A DNA stretch of 7,146 nt from Brevundimonas sp. Lineage in GTDB: Bacteria > Pseudomonadota > Alphaproteobacteria > Caulobacterales > Caulobacteraceae. This document shows positions 5,997 through 7,146 of the stretch, piece after piece (within the stretch, counting starts at the first letter, position 1; each line of letters begins with the position of its first letter). The position numbers were made by a program, and so were the translations under genes. The notes below the pieces were generated by a model. That model did no database searches. It saw only the letters and a program-made list of their open reading frames with translations, and was not told where the DNA came from. The stretch spans positions 1-7,146 of the forward strand of contig NZ_JAVHLH010000148.1 of the NCBI RefSeq assembly GCF_031082345.1. Reading direction: 5' to 3'.

Positions 5997-6018
5997 GCTT
6001 CGAGCGCGCCGCCGCGCC

Positions 6019-7146
6019 TCAGGCCTGTTCTGCGCCGGGCGGGGCAAGGGGCAACGCCAGCCGCGCGGTCAGTCCGCCGCCGGTCCGGTTGGTCAGGGTC
6101 ACGTCGCCGCCATGCGCTCGCGCCGCCTGACGCGCCACGGTCAGCCCCAGACCCGTCCCGCCGGTCTCGCGGCTGCGCGACCGCTCGCCGCGATGGAAGG
6201 GGTCGAACACCGCCTCCAGCTCGTCCCCGGCCAGGCCGGGACCGTCGTCTGAGACCTCCACGACGGCGCGGCCGTCCTCAACGAAGGCCTTCACCCGGGC
6301 CCCTCCGCCGTATTTGACGGCGTTGCCGATCAGATTGGCCAGGGCCCGGCGCAGGGCGGCGGGGTCGCCCTCGACCGGCAAGGCGCCGCCGCCTTCAAAG
6401 CGCACATCGGCGCCGGTCTCGGTGAAACCGGCCGCGCAATCCGCCGCCAACGGACCCAGATCCAGCGGCTCGCGCCGCTCCGCCGTGGACTCCCCCCGCA
6501 CGAAGGCCATGGCTTGGGCGATCAGGGCGTCCATTTCCTCGATATCGGTGGCCATCCGGTCGCGCACCGCCGCCGGCGCCTGCTCGGCCCTGAAGCGCAA
6601 TCGGGTCAGCGGCGTGCGCAGGTCGTGGGCGATGGCCGCGATGGTCTGCGTCCGCTGGCGCATGTGCTCGCGCAGCGAGGCCTGCATGTCGTTGAAGGCG
6701 TGGATGGCCGTGCGCACCTCGCTGGGACCCGATGGCGCCAGCGGCTCGGCGTCGGGGTCGGCCCCCAGCCGCTCGGCGGCGTCGGCGAAGACCCGGATCG
6801 GGCGCGTCAGCCGCCGCGCCAGCCACCAGACCAGCGGGGCCAGCAGCAGCATGGAAATGCCCAGCGCCAGCAACACCCGCAACTGCCACGGCGACAGCAG
6901 ACCGCGCGGCGGCTCGACCGTGGCCCAGCGCCCGTCCGGCTGACGAACCGAGGCCGAGAACGGCGCAAACGTCAGGCGGTGAGCCAGGACAGTGAACTCG
7001 CGCGTCGTGGAGTTGATCACGATGGCGCCGTCGTCGCCGCGCGGGACCATGTGCTGCATATGCAGCTGGGCGGCCGCCGCGGCCTGCTCCCGGGTCAGCT
7101 CGACCGTCTTTCGACGAACCGCATCGTCGGCGCCGCCGGCGAGCCG
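6019..7146 (-). CDS. EnvZ-like membrane sensor histidine kinase, N-terminus missing
   Basis: Inner-membrane two-component sensor, read on the minus strand from the right edge to a TGA at 6019-6021; 375 residues are visible and the N-terminus, presumably with the first membrane helix, lies outside. In visible numbering: the end of a periplasmic domain (1-86), a transmembrane helix with VLLALGISMLLLAPLVWWLA (about 91-110), a HAMP domain beginning RRLTRPI (about 111-163), the dimerisation H-box AIAHDLRTPLTR with phospho-acceptor His174 (codon 6625-6627), and an HATPase domain with N-box LANLIGNAVKYG (Asn275), G1 box DDGPGL, F-box FDPFHRG and G2 box GTGLGLTVARQ. All catalytic boxes are intact. 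The layout and H-box resemble EnvZ-type kinases that partner OmpR-family regulators; the partner gene is not in the window and may be just upstream. The Met codon at 7059 is not the start, since the frame stays open to the edge and the periplasmic domain would be cut. Confidence 0.93.
   Translation of the reverse strand, partial: RLAGGADDAVRRKTVELTREQAAAAAQLHMQHMVPRGDDGAIVINSTTREFTVLAHRLTFAPFSASVRQPDGRWATVEPPRGLLSPWQLRVLLALGISMLLLAPLVWWLARRLTRPIRVFADAAERLGADPDAEPLAPSGPSEVRTAIHAFNDMQASLREHMRQRTQTIAAIAHDLRTPLTRLRFRAEQAPAAVRDRMATDIEEMDALIAQAMAFVRGESTAERREPLDLGPLAADCAAGFTETGADVRFEGGGALPVEGDPAALRRALANLIGNAVKYGGGARVKAFVEDGRAVVEVSDDGPGLAGDELEAVFDPFHRGERSRSRETGGTGLGLTVARQAARAHGGDVTLTNRTGGGLTARLALPLAPPGAEQA

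Noticed and set aside
6004..6017. Small GCGCG/CGCGC stem after the kinase stop as a terminator
   Set aside because: Only five base pairs with no T-run, within generally GC-rich sequence; not distinguishable from chance.
1..7146. Mobile element, CRISPR array, toxin-antitoxin or defence system
   Set aside because: No transposase, integrase, spaced repeat array, paired small genes or defence motifs are visible on either strand.

Overview
This is a GC-rich chromosomal window (C/G-ending codons dominate every gene). It looks like ordinary central-metabolism territory from an alphaproteobacterium. The GAPDH sequence (the INDLGPVETNAHLLRYDSVHG and TGDQPTLDTMHKDLYRARAA stretches) and the overall style suggest Caulobacterales, perhaps Brevundimonas-like. 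That placement is from memory of family sequences, not from a search.

Layout: (1) 1-1001, plus strand: the 3' part of an alpha/beta-hydrolase gene with an unusual low-complexity C-terminal tail. (2) 1002-1424: a 423-base non-coding stretch with a cluster of short CATCCC repeats, a distant inverted copy of one of them, a 10-bp-periodic triple repeat, and a leader with two competing hairpins. (3) 1425-4115, plus strand: a complete pyruvate phosphate dikinase gene (ppdK). (4) 4116-4304: an intergenic region with two inverted repeats. (5) 4305-4835, plus strand: a small signal-peptide-bearing outer-membrane beta-barrel protein. (6) 4846-4877: a perfect 14-bp hairpin between convergent genes. (7) 4887-5894, minus strand: glyceraldehyde-3-phosphate dehydrogenase (gap). 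(8) 6019-7146, minus strand: an EnvZ-like sensor histidine kinase whose N-terminus lies beyond the window.

PpdK and Gap act in the same lower glycolysis/gluconeogenesis segment. PpdK interconverts pyruvate and PEP, and Gap interconverts glyceraldehyde-3-phosphate and 1,3-bisphosphoglycerate. The most interesting non-coding observation is that both genes carry the same element upstream: three direct TYAC repeats spaced exactly 10 bp, in the same orientation and at similar distances from the start codon (18 of 25 bases identical between the two sites). This looks like a shared operator or activator site for carbon-flux genes. Direct repeats spaced by one helical turn are the style of OmpR-family response regulators, and an EnvZ-like kinase is encoded next to gap, but a functional link is speculation.

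I see no mobile element, CRISPR array, tRNA, rRNA or defence system. Apart from the shared element and the leader structures, the window is conventional.
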